This document shows, piece by piece, positions 1 through 10,506 of a stretch of DNA of 64,000 nucleotides. Position 1 is the first letter of the stretch. Each line of letters starts with the position of its first letter. Where the stretch lies: contig NMRB01000340.1 of NCBI GenBank assembly GCA_002633025.1, forward strand, positions 12,521 to 76,520. The letters are read 5' to 3'. The notes beneath the pieces are model-generated. The model saw nothing but the letters and a program-made list of their open reading frames with translations. It was not told where the DNA came from and made no database searches. Both the position numbers and the translations under genes were made by a program. The DNA is from Notospermus geniculatus. Taxonomy: Eukaryota; Nemertea; Pilidiophora; Heteronemertea; Lineidae.

Positions 1-1202
1 AACACAAAACTTTCATTTCATCTCTTTGTCCTAAGCACATTTTTTTGGCAGGGTCTCTAAACTGAGGATGATTTCCAAATCTCATCCGACTTTTTCTTCA
101 ATTGCACCTGATTCCAAGTACACAAGTGGATGCGTAGGCCATAACAATGTCGATATTTTGGCATAAAAACCTGGCAAGTGTGGTTGTGTGTAGCCGCTAC
201 AGAAACCCTAACTGGAGTCGGTTGGAGACGGGCTTCCCATTCCACACAACACTGGGAACAATAGGCCAGATTGTGTGTGTGGGTGGGGCACGTGGTTACC
301 AATCCACTATGGGCACACTTCAAAAGGCATACTAATTAATTCCATTGCCATTGTCCCCCTGTTTGCTTTTTGACAAGATGCAATTTTTCTCCTTTATGCG
401 AGACGCTCGTGCTGAATGCAATCACCGTCGCAGGATGTGCAGCCACGAACCTGTCACTCAGAAAGTTATAACCGAGATTATATCAACACGGTTGAGGTGC
501 AGCCGCCAATAAAAACCACGTAGGGTGCCTAGGTATCATCGTGCAACAACTGTGAGGCCACTGAACCACAAAATGGCCCAAATCTCAGTTGATCAGAAGC
601 ATGATAAAATGCTATGTTCACTCACGATAATGCCTATCATTTAATGAATGCAACCAAGAAAGAAACACCCCATTTTTTTATCAATGCACATTGTGAGCAG
701 AGAGTGATATGACTTCCGTGTTTGTACGATCCTCATTATTTATAATTTATTGGAATCGGAACGGGATGTTGATTTTGACAGGTATTCTTCTTTCAGTCAG
801 GACTCTCTGCAGCTCCAAAACCATTGCGTACTCACAACAGCACAGAGTTAAAGGACAAAGTCTTGAGTGGATCTACAATTTTCACATTAAAATTTCCAAC
901 AGTGTTCTCCAGACACATCCCTATTCAAGTTAAATACACTGAAGACATGTCCTAGTCATAGTCATAGGAAGCAGCGTTCCAATCCAAGCTAATCCAAGAA
1001 TTTCAGTGTCTGCAATCTGATGATGGTGTGATCTTGAATTCAAAGCGATCAGGGGAGAGGTGTTAGATGAACACAGAGTGACACCCAACTCTCTTTCAAA
1101 TGATGGGTCCTGATACATCAAGGGTAAGGTGGCAACTGAAACAAAGTGTCAAGGACAGGAGTTCTGTGACAGTTTGGGATGAAATTGACTCCCAGGTGAC
1201 TT

Positions 1203-1300
1203 TTTTAACAAATGAAATGGTCCATGGACCATGTGCTCACTGGGTTGGACATAATAGTCTAATGACATAGGGAGGTACATATCAGTCATGAGCAATGTGA
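1203..1300 (+). mobile_element. Partial copy of a dispersed short mobile repeat
   Basis: This segment carries the palindrome GGTCCATGGACC followed by the same roughly 80 bases found at 61514-61600 (including ACATAATAGTCTAATGAC and GGAGGTACATATCAGT). The copy here lacks the 3' half with the GAC-rich microsatellite and terminal hairpin that the 61.5 kb copy has. Shared sequence at two distant sites shows it is a dispersed repeat; truncation is inferred from the comparison. Confidence 0.65.
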
Positions 1301-1515
1301 GTCAAGTCATTCCTAGGTAGGACTTTGATGATTTTTGGGTTATGCCACCTGGCGGCCATATTGGATGTCCGATCGGGCCGAAACTTCACATGCACATAAA
1401 GGTCATCTGCAGGGGACCACATAGCACATTGGAGCGCTTTGGGTCAAGTCGTTCCTGAATTACATCACTTTGATGATTTTCGGGTTACGCCACCTGGCGG
1501 CCATATTGGATGTCC
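1301..1515 (+). repeat. Direct repeat, two copies of about 70 bases
   Basis: Copy 1 is at 1301-1370 and copy 2 at 1443-1515. Both begin GTCAAGTC and end in CTGGCGGCCATATTGGATG plus TCC, with a spacer of about 70 bases. The second copy ends exactly at the single N at 1516, so the apparent repeat may be a contig join rather than a true tandem. Confidence 0.7.
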
Positions 1516-2215
1516 NAATTGAATAGAACACTTGATGTGGCTTGACAACTTGTCTGTGTTGATGTTTCCAGCCGTCACTATACTCAACTACGTCAATGCG
1601 GAGGGAAAACGTGAAATCAGTCACTTTGTATTGTATTGTCTATCCATAAACCCAGTACATAGTCAGTCAAAACGAGCAAGAAATCTTGAGAAACTTTATC
1701 AAGAATATGAAAGTGATACTCCCATCTGCAATGACTTGGTTTTCCTGTGATAGTCTACGTATGGCATCACACTCTCCAAAGCAGATGCTGACCAACCAAA
1801 GACAGTAAGTATACAATGTGTCATCTTGTAATCCCATCTTGGGTGTCTCTTAGTTTTCAAATTTCAACAGATTACAAACTACAATTTAAAACCTCCAGTT
1901 GAATTCAGTGTAAGGTGTCTTCCTTCTGTAACACGCTGATCCAAAAATCAACCCATTTCTCTGATGCAAATCTGTTGACGTTTGAAAGCACCTCTATTTG
2001 TGATCCTGTGTTTAACTCTTTCCTGCATGATTTTTAGCCAGGTATCAGACTAACTTGTCCAAATAGTGCATGATAAAGAATAGTGAAATCTACAAGAGTA
2101 GAGGAAATCAACACACAAAGAATAGTGATAGTGATATCGACATCAAGAATAGTGATTTCGAGGTTTCAAAACGGAATCCGATTACGGAGGGTTTCAATTG
2201 TCGACGTACCAACGG

Positions 2216-4001
2216 ATGCTGACTCAAGCAATGGCTGAGCAACAACCTAAAACGTTGGCAAAACAACAGAGAGAGATGATGGACATGCAAACATCTCAGT
2301 CAGTGGCAGACAGGAAGAGAATGGAGATGATTGCTCAACCGCATTCTGATATCATGGCCACAAAAAAGTTCAAAATGCAAGCCAAACAACTGCCAGAAAC
2401 GCTCAGTAAGAGCACTGGGAAGGCATCAATAAATGCTGCAACTTTCATAGTTCAGCATCTTGAATCTGAAACAAGGGCAAAAAGGAAGTTGTCATTCATG
2501 ATTGATAGACTCCTTGAACCAAACATACCGCAAAAAGTTGGCTGCAAATTTTTACCACACAGAGCTGATTACAATACAAAGCAGACTGGCCTCAGAACTC
2601 CAGTTTCGAGGCAGGGTCGTCCCAGCTGCAAAAGGGCTGACAGACATCTGAAACAGCAAATAGGGTGTATGGTTCAGAAATTGACAAGTGACATACCTGA
2701 AGTGGTAGAAATGCCAGACACATATTTTCTAAAGGGAAGTTCATCATCCACATCACAAGAATTTCCTGAAAGCAGGAAAGTGACAGAAGTGGTTCAGGAT
2801 CAGCACACCTTTGCTGACCAACAAAATCTGATGAACAGTCAGAGACTGTTAGAGGGGTCAAAACGACAGGGTGTGGGTGTTGCAGATGGAAAATCTGCTC
2901 CAGAAGACTTTAGGCTATGTCATGAACCCGATTCTGCTCTTGTTGGAGATCCTGTTAGAGTTATTCCTGACCAAAAGCATGACGTGATCTCTGTGTTGAA
3001 AGACACAGAGCAAACAGCCGAGAGAGTTGACAATGGAGGGCAAGCTTTGGTGTCTCCTGTGGAAGATCCTCAGCAAACCTCAACAGTAGATGCTTCAGAA
3101 TCAAACCATGAGGCAGACTGTTCAATTAATGATGCTGACGGCAGCTCACTGATATCGGGATCAGAGGGGAATTTAACCCCAGAGCGTGTTGACGAAATCT
3201 GTGAGTTGATAGCTGGCCACCAACTTGACCTTTACTTCAAGCAGGAGGCCTTTGAAAAGGAAGAGAAAGCCAGGCAAGAAGCTGAGCAGAAGGCAAAGCT
3301 AGAAGCTGCTGCTAGTGCTAAAGTTGATGCTGATAACATTGAAATTGATGTGGTTGGGCTCGATGAATCCCTGGGTCTTAGTGACGCTGATGCTCTCATG
3401 TTGGCAAATAGGAGAGAAGCAGCTTCTCCAAATGTTGCCCAAGTCCAACGAGACACAGAGTCCAAGTTGTCTTCTGATGTCAAGTCTAGTCCACAGAGTC
3501 AGCAAGATGCAGCAGATAGTACAGAATGCAAGGGTGGTGGTGAAGGGGTCGAATCACTGGTAGATAGGAAAAGAGATGTTGATCTTCAGCTGAAAAATGA
3601 GGTCAATTCTGGGGTTCTTCGCAATGACCGAGGAGAAAATGGTTTACTTCTGTTTGAAAGTGAAGCAAATCCTTTCAGTGGTGAACCTAAGTCTCACCTG
3701 AAGGTGAATGGAGAAACTAATTCACTGTTCAAGATAGAGAGTGGAACAAATTCCCACTCCACGGTTGACAAAGAAGCGGAGTCCCGGTCCAAAAGTGAAC
3801 CAAAAGCCCTGCTTCAGGAGAGTGTCAATGAATTTACTGACAGTTTCCGCACACGCGAGAATCAAACTGCACCAGATGTTGTTGAGCAGTCAGGCACTCA
3901 TCTGTCACTGTCTGAGACCAGCACTGTACCAAACTCTCAGAAATCTGTTGATACGCTGGAAGAAAAACTGGATCATGCCTCTGATGGATTAACAGAGGAA
4001 G
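2216..4001 (+). CDS. Unrecognised hydrophilic protein, large 5' coding exon
   Basis: A long open frame runs uninterrupted to a strong donor (G|GTGAGT, exon end 4001, phase 1). The first in-frame ATG is at 2216 in weak context; the ATG at 2231 (protein begins MAEQQPKTLA) has G at -3 and +4 and is my preferred start. The frame is open back to 2156, so an upstream coding exon joined near there is possible. The product is Met/Gln-rich at its N-terminus and basic around residues 70-150. It then becomes acidic and Ser/Asp/Glu-rich, with a charged helix near residues 337-363 (KQEAFEKEEKARQEAEQKAK) followed by an acidic patch (NIEIDVVGLDESLGLSDAD). A degenerate Glu/Ser/Lys-rich segment lies near the end. 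No enzyme motif, signal peptide, zinc finger or membrane helix is seen in this exon. I do not recognise the family; a disordered nuclear or cytoskeletal scaffold is only a guess. ORF length and donor make it a real gene. Confidence 0.75.
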
Positions 4002-4322
4002 GTGAGTAGTGGTTGTAGTGATGTTGGGGTTTGAACAAGATGCTGGAAAGGCCAAGCTCCAACAGAAAACTGAGGTTATTGGGTCATGGTGCAAAAAGGC
4101 ATTGGTGTATCAAACATCTTGAGTTTGACCCTTTTTTATGAATTTGGTGATTTTAGGAGAGTTATTTCCAAATAGAATTTCCCAACCCGATATATGGGAA
4201 ATTTCAGTGGATGGTGTCACATTTTTTTAAAGTTGACATCAAAATGCCCAGGGTTCTTTTCAAGGGTTTAAGTTTATATTTTGATATCAGTTGTCATTCT
4301 GCACCAGCACTTTTGTTTTCAG

Positions 4323-4462
4323 GATCCCGCCACAAGGTATTAGAATCAGCATCAGCAAAACAGAAGTGTGAAGAACTAATGCCATACTTTTTTGCAGTTT
4401 TTCCAATGTTTACCTGGTGCATCAGCTGGATACACTTTTTCAACCGACTTCACAAAGAATAG
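4323..4462 (+). CDS. Probable last coding exon of the same unrecognised gene
   Basis: The acceptor is strong (CACTTTTGTTTTCAG, AG at 4321-4322). Its two first bases complete the codon left open at 4001 (G+GA = Gly), so the frames join exactly. The exon reads GSRHKVLESASAKQKCEELM and then a hydrophobic stretch (PYFFAVFPMFTWCISWIHFF) before NRLHKE and a TAG at 4460-4462. Joined to the large exon this gives a 636-residue protein from the ATG at 2231, or 641 from 2216. The hydrophobic tail could be a C-terminal membrane anchor, or it could be intron read-through beyond a missed donor. Phase agreement and the pyrimidine tract are the support; no homology is claimed. Confidence 0.5.
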
Positions 4463-4965
4463 TGGTGTTCTGGAACAATTATAAATTCCATCGCGATTTA
4501 TAAATCATGTTAACAGCTTCCAAGGTAACCGAACTAGAAAGCTGGCAGACCCCTTGGCTTCCCAGCCCCACCCCTGGCTTGAGGTAAACAGGGAAAAATC
4601 TGTGAAAAATCTCCACAACAAAGGCGATTATCATGTAGCCCCCACGCCAGGGCGTGGACCCTTTAATCATGACCCCACGGAGCTGAACCGAAAACAGTTG
4701 CCCCAGGGATGTGCAAACATTGAACTGCTGACTGACATTGCCAAAAGACGAGTCACAATGATGATTTTCATGAGAATGGTTCAGATGGTTTGAGATGCAA
4801 ATCTTAAGTGGTTTAACCTTCATCCTGACTTTGTACATCCTGAGCTTCTGAAGAAAACTCCTTGGTTATGGTGGCTGTGTAATCTACAGCCAGATGCACC
4901 ATATGCAGTACTGACCATAAGTTGTCTCTCATAGCTATTTTGACCCGTGGTGACTTAGTACCATG

Positions 4966-5300
4966 ATTGCTTCATGATATATTCAGGTTCCTGGTGGCTG
5001 CTTCATGATATGATACATCAGGTTCCATTGGTGACTGCTTTATGACACATTCAGGTTCCACTGGTGGCTGCTTCATGATGCATCAGGTTCTGTTGGTGAC
5101 TGCTTTATGATACATTCAGGTTCCACTGTGACTGCTTCATGATACATCAGGTTCTGTTGGTGACTGCTTTATGACACATTCAGGTTCCACTGGTGACTGC
5201 TTCATGATACATCAGGTTCTGTTGGTGACTGCTTTATGATACATTCAGGTTCCACTGGTGGCTGCTCGGCATGACATTCAGGTTCCATTGGTGGCTACCT
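4966..5300 (+). repeat. Minisatellite, about 65-base dimer unit
   Basis: At least five degenerate units alternate two related half units of about 33 bases, TGCTTCATGATACATCAGG and TGCTTTATGATACATTCAGG, each followed by TTC(C/T)(A/G)(C/T)TGGTG. The higher-order alternation shows amplification of a dimer rather than of the monomer. Confidence 0.85.
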
Positions 5301-5367
5301 TATTCAATAACTGTTTTCTATTACAAATACATGTAGCACCAATTTGTGTTTCTCTGAATGAGTATTT

Positions 5368-5776
5368 AATAACCGAAGTCGTCCTCCAGAAATGTTAGCA
5401 AATTTAAAGGGGCTGGGCAGAAATTAAGGGTTGTTACAAGTTCGGCATAACTTTGAAACTACAGTTTCGATTTGCTTGAAACTTGCACAGATGATGCTTT
5501 GTACTGAATGATTAACAACTATGATGACACAAAAACAAATGCATTACTCTTTCCTAATCAGGGAGACAATGCCTGATTTCAGAGGCCTAGAAAGACGAGA
5601 AATAGTCATTATTTCACCTCAGAATTTCACATAGGCCTATGTCACGTAAAATGCATCATCTGTGCAAGTTTCAAGTAAATCGAAACAGTAGTTTCAGAGT
5701 TATGCCGAACTTGTAACAACCCTTCATTTCTGCCCAGCCCCTTTGCTAAAATTTCTAGAGGACAACTTTGGTTATT
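5368..5776. mobile_element. Fold-back (MITE-like) element, about 409 bases
   Basis: Long inverted arms of about 130 bases face each other. The left arm includes AATAACCGAAGT, AGGGGCTGGGCAGAAAT and AACTTGTACAGA-like sequence; the right arm holds the complements CTGCCCAGCCCCTTT and AACTTTGGTTATT. A short unique centre lies at about 5505-5640. No coding frame is present, so it would be non-autonomous. The terminal AATAACC/GGTTATT marks the ends. Confidence 0.8.
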
Positions 5777-6744
5777 ATATCATTTTGTGTGTCGCCTTTT
5801 GTGCTCTGGAGATCTCTGAATGAGTGACAAATGATTAGAACTAGTCATAGTAGAATCATACCATGAATTGCAATCCTCCATCAGATTGTGCACACCAGTC
5901 TGCATATTAAAGCAAAAGTGGACACTTTGGTACTACAGCTTCATTCTGAGCTCCTGAAATAATAGTTTTTAATTTAAGGAGACTCCACTTGTGCCAGAAT
6001 ACACAGAACCGTGACAAGTGCCCTCTGAAGCTGAAATCATCCCTCCCACGCATCCAACTCTGTCAGAGATTGATTCGGTAATCAAAAGCATTTACACAAG
6101 TAAATAAAGTAGCAACACTTAAATCAGTGTCGCCACATCAAAATATCAATAAAATCTGTCCAACACGGGAACAAGAACTCCCAAAGTCAAAAACAAATAA
6201 TGGATTCAAATGTGGGTAAACGCCAACCTCGGTGAGGGTACACCAGTGTCGACTTCGCAGGCAAATTCAGCCGTGTAAAAAAACTGATACATTTACAAAA
6301 CAAACAACACTTGTTCAAATATCAGATTGAAGTTCAGCCAGACGAGGAGTTCCCAAATAAAAAAAAAAGTCCCCACACCTTTGGTACACTTATCCATGGG
6401 AAAATCAATATAACATTTACACCAGCTTCGCCCAATTATCCAGAAGGGCCGATTGAGTTCTCTCAAGAACTGAAGAAAATAAGTTAATTATTAATCTAAT
6501 GACAGTTGCCAAACTACAATATATTCAATATACGGTGCGTACAATGATGTTTTTTGACTGAGAGTTATATCTGAGCACAGAGGAACCTGTCCATTTTGAA
6601 TTGAAACCAATTTAACAGCACACAGCAGACACCTATTGTTGTCACTGTCACTGACATCTGCAGCGATGAGATCTATCCCCAACTGACTCTGAGATTCAGA
6701 TCAAGGGGAGGCAGGTGATATGATAGGTGTTTCTTGGGTGTTGA

Positions 6745-7190
6745 CAAAACTAAGACTACAACCTAAGATCTAAGACCTCAGCTACAAAACAAAGACCAAT
6801 GACCTAAGATCTAAGATCGGAGACCCAAGCTACAAAACTAGGCCTGCCACCTAAGATGACCTCAGCTACAAAACAAGAACCTATGACCGAAGATCAAAGA
6901 CCCAAGCTACAAAACTACACCTACCACCTGAGATGTAAGACCTAATACCTATGACCTGAGATTTGAGACTCTAGCTCCAAAACTAAGACATACAACTAAA
7001 GATCTAAGACCTTAGCTTCTAGCTACGAAACTGAGAACGAGATCTACAACCTAAGATCTAAGACCTAAGACCCTAGCTACAAATCTGAGACCTACCACCT
7101 AAGATCTGAGACAAGACCTGAGCTACAGAACTAAGACCAACGACCCAAGATCTAAGACCTAAGATTCCACCCATTACAAAACTAATACCA
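6745..7190 (+). repeat. Degenerate satellite (CCTAAGATCTAAGACC family)
   Basis: About eight units of roughly 55-65 bases contain CTAAGATCTAAGACCT and AGCTACAAAACTA in alternation. The units differ by small indels, so this is an old, eroded tandem array. It is strongly purine-strand biased on the + strand. Confidence 0.8.
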
Positions 7191-7955
7191 CTTCACGGCT
7201 CCCCTATGGAAAAAACTTGATGTGATGAACATTTACAGCAGTTAGCATTCATTTCTGTTTCCACATGGATGGCAAGTTGACTTAGGCCCAGAAATGTAAA
7301 AAAACGTTTTATCTATGTGATGTTCCCAATGATAAAACGTGATCATTTTATCCAGCTTGTGTTCGCTATTCCCAGGAAAGCTTTTTATTTTACTTCATCA
7401 TCAAGTCGAAGTATTGGATGATTCGGGCGCACACGAACAAGGGCTGGTTCACCATGACAACACTCAAAACTAACAAAGAAATAACTGGCCACTTACGGTC
7501 ACCGGTGGAATTTTTCCTGGACGATAGGTGGTCTGTTTTAAGTGTCGATAATGACCAGGGTGTGTTTTACACTCAGGGATAGGATGACATGTGATACCGA
7601 GAGTACAGCTTGACTTTGGGGTGAAGAATTTTGCACTTGGCCACCACGCCACACTTGTGGTTGAAGTCCATACCATTGTCAATCTGGTATTTTGAAATCA
7701 AACACACTTCATTTATTTCTCTGAAAGATCCTGTAGGCCACATGATTTGATGCTGTCTAGACTGACAGTGATGAGTAGTATCTTTTTGGAAGTGATGATC
7801 TGGTTGTTGAGGAGGTGGTTGCTGAAGTGATCAGTGTCCATTTAATGTAAGACGCTGTTTGGAGCAAGAAAATTAACTTTTTGTGGTGGAGTTTATTAAG
7901 GGCGTTTAAAAAAACAGGTGTTTTTACACTAACAGAGACCCTTACAGAGTTCTTT

Positions 7956-8096
7956 ATAATAGGGAGTTTTCGCAAAGCCCCCGAAACGCCAACGCGAACG
8001 CCAAACCCATTGTTCGATGTTACGAAGAGACCACCGAACAAAAGGATAGACGTTCCCGTTGGCGTTTCGGGGGGCTTTGCGAAAACTCCCTATTAT
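7956..8096. mobile_element. Fold-back element with about 45-base arms
   Basis: The left arm begins ATAATAGGGAGTTTTCGC and the right arm ends GCGAAAACTCCCTATTAT. They are almost perfect complements through the GCGTTTCGGG-type GC-rich part, with a loop of about 50 bases. It contains no coding sequence and is likely a MITE remnant or small hairpin transposon. Confidence 0.8.
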
Positions 8097-8752
8097 TAGG
8101 CTAGGAACCCTTAAAATGCCAGAGCTGGAGGTTTTTACCGATTTTTGGAAGTTTTTTTCTGTGTAATTCAAGTACCTACACCTCTGAACTCCAGCTTGAT
8201 GACGTGATTGATGATGCGGGGCTTGGCAGGCGCGGAATTTTACAACCGCGCCAATTGGCGCGGTCAGGGTTTAAGGGTTAAAACAACTCCTAAATCTGGC
8301 TCATTGTATCACAACTTACCTTACTCATATTTGTCGTAGTAGCATGGTTTTATCATCCAGGGGACTTCATCTGAACAGACAGATTTGACTGGAGAATTTT
8401 GCACCAAGGTTACATATGTTAGCTAGAGGTCACCCTTTGTACAACAATGACATCCCTCTCATTTTCAATAACTTGTATTTGCTCTTTCAATTCATGCTGT
8501 CCTTGAAGTCTGACCACTTGGCCAGCAGGCAAAAGAAGTGATGACAAGCCCATTCCCAGCTTTTGTTTGGCCAGTCACTAAGTTGGACCCTCCAAGGCTA
8601 TGGGCTGATGGCCAGACAGATGTACGGACCGTCACCACTCATTAGCTGTTTTTATTGACTTAGATGTCAGCCGAGCTAAAGATCATGTATAAGAAACTAA
8701 ACTTTTCAAATGCTTAAAATCAGATGATTGAAAGAATCCATATTTTTGCCTC

Positions 8753-8905
8753 GATGGATGGATGGGCGGGTGGGCGGATGGATGGGCGGGCGGGAGGGTG
8801 GATTGATGGACGACGGACAGACACTACAGAAAGACCAACAGATGTACATCTGTGGGTAGGCAGATAGTTGGATCGGGATGGACAGACTGACAGACGGACG
8901 AGCAG
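8753..8905 (+). repeat. GATG/GGCG microsatellite
   Basis: An impure tetranucleotide array (GATGGATGGATGGGCGGG and similar) grades into GGACAGAC and ACAGACGGACG repeats. It is simple-sequence DNA; the predicted peptides across it are low complexity and are not called. Confidence 0.85.
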
Positions 8906-10419
8906 CACCACTTAATAGCTATTTGACAGTTCACATTTTCCCAAGGCTTGCCATGGTATCTTTCATTGCCAAAACAGACACTTCGGCAATCAGACTGCAA
9001 TTTCTTATGACTCTAAAATATGACAAGCATCATCAGAACGTTTACTGTCAGATTTTGTGTACTCGCACTTGGCTAAGACCTCCTCCATCCCCTTCAAGTG
9101 ACAAATTTTGTCACATTGCTCATGTTGCCATCTGGCTTTGGCTCACTGGCGCACCAAACAACAACGGCGCCTGCCACCATGACCAATGTGGGGTAGATCA
9201 ACACTTGATGGAGGTATTCTGACAACATGGGTAATTTCCCAATTCCTTTTGTTGAGTACTGCTGTTGGTGTCAGAGATTACATTAACACAATCCCAGAAA
9301 AGCTTGTTCCTGCCATGTTTTGATTTGGTAAGAGATGCTGTGAGGTGCATTTATGTGGAACTCCTGTGAAAAGACCCAAGCCCCAGTTATTTTCTGCTTA
9401 TTTAGGAATGTTTTCTTGTAGAGTTTTAACAAGGCAGCAGCAAAAAACGTCAGGTTTCCGCAATCAGATATCTCATTGCAGGATGAACCAAACAGAGGCC
9501 GAAAGTTCAATAAACTACTCCAAAATTTTAATGAGCAAAAACTCACTTTATCAAATCTTTAAAAACAGTCATTAAACAACTTCAACTAGCACCCATAAAA
9601 TGCAAATCTGAATTAACGAGTTTGAATTAAAACACCGAGCCACTTCGGCTGCCCATTAGACACGACGATTAGACAACGAGGTGGGTTATCATACAACGGG
9701 AACCCATCGTTTCACCAAAATGGTTGTTGCTTGGCATCTCGTCAGTGTGATTTACACACTACTTAAGATCCTGATGGTAGATTCTGCTGCGAAGAAACCC
9801 CTTATCTTAGATTGAAATTGCTGCTCCTTGCTTCGATACTCGACACCGTTGAAATGATGGCTGTGTGATTTATATTAATCATGGTAATGAACTCGCATTC
9901 AGCAGGTTCTCAGTTCAGGAATTCACACTTTTTAAGCACACACACCATCAGACGACAAGCAGTAAGCGCACACAGAGCTGAGGTTCAGGTGGGTAATATG
10001 ATTAATGTGACCACATCCCACACTGGTGGAATAACGTTGCACATCCAGCCACTGCACCTCTCTTTTATGGAAAATCTTTCGAAATTGACCAGGAAATTTG
10101 GAAATTTTATGCAATTAACCCTGGATTTTTAATGTGGAAGGCCCAGGTAGGGCCTGGATCCACCCCTGGCCCATCAGTCATTCAGTGCTCTGACAGTGAC
10201 ATGGCACTGATAGAAATACGTCTAGCTGATGTCCACATTTCATCAAAGAAGCTACAATTTATGAAAACTCACATCATTTGTTGAACCTCAGCAGTGAACC
10301 ATGTTGAATTTCTTCCTCCGCTGCCTGATGGTGATTGCATTGATGGAGTTTCCATTCGTCTTTCAAATACATGTAGTACCTGAAATAATAACAGGTTTCT
10401 AAGGTAAAAGACATAGCTT

Positions 10420-10506
10420 CCTACCGGACTCGAACCCACGGACCCTCGAATGTACATTTTAATACCAGTAAGAGGTGACTGGTGCTGAGATTTCTACTGC
10501 ACCACT
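10420..10506 (-). mobile_element. tRNA-derived SINE-like remnant
   Basis: On the minus strand a good pol III B box (GGGTTCGAGTCC, 10426-10437) is preceded about 57 bases upstream by an A-box-like TGGTGCAGTAG (10494-10504). I could not fold the interval into a tRNA cloverleaf, so a SINE head or tRNA pseudogene is more likely than a functional tRNA. Confidence 0.45.

Larger units (their letters stand above)
1..2155. other. 5' flank without a supported gene
   Basis: No convincing coding exon is seen. The stretch contains part of a dispersed mobile repeat (1203-1300) and a direct repeat (1301-1515), described separately. The open frames here (for example 1532-1750) have no family signature and no well-placed splice sites, so they are left uncalled. 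An in-frame TGA at 2153 closes the frame of the gene that follows. Confidence 0.6.

Noticed and set aside
8322-8420. A good minus-strand donor (AAG|GTAAGT) with an open stretch before it
   Set aside because: The only long frame (EVPWMIKPCYYDKYE) reaches a stop just before the donor, so it is not a consistent internal exon.
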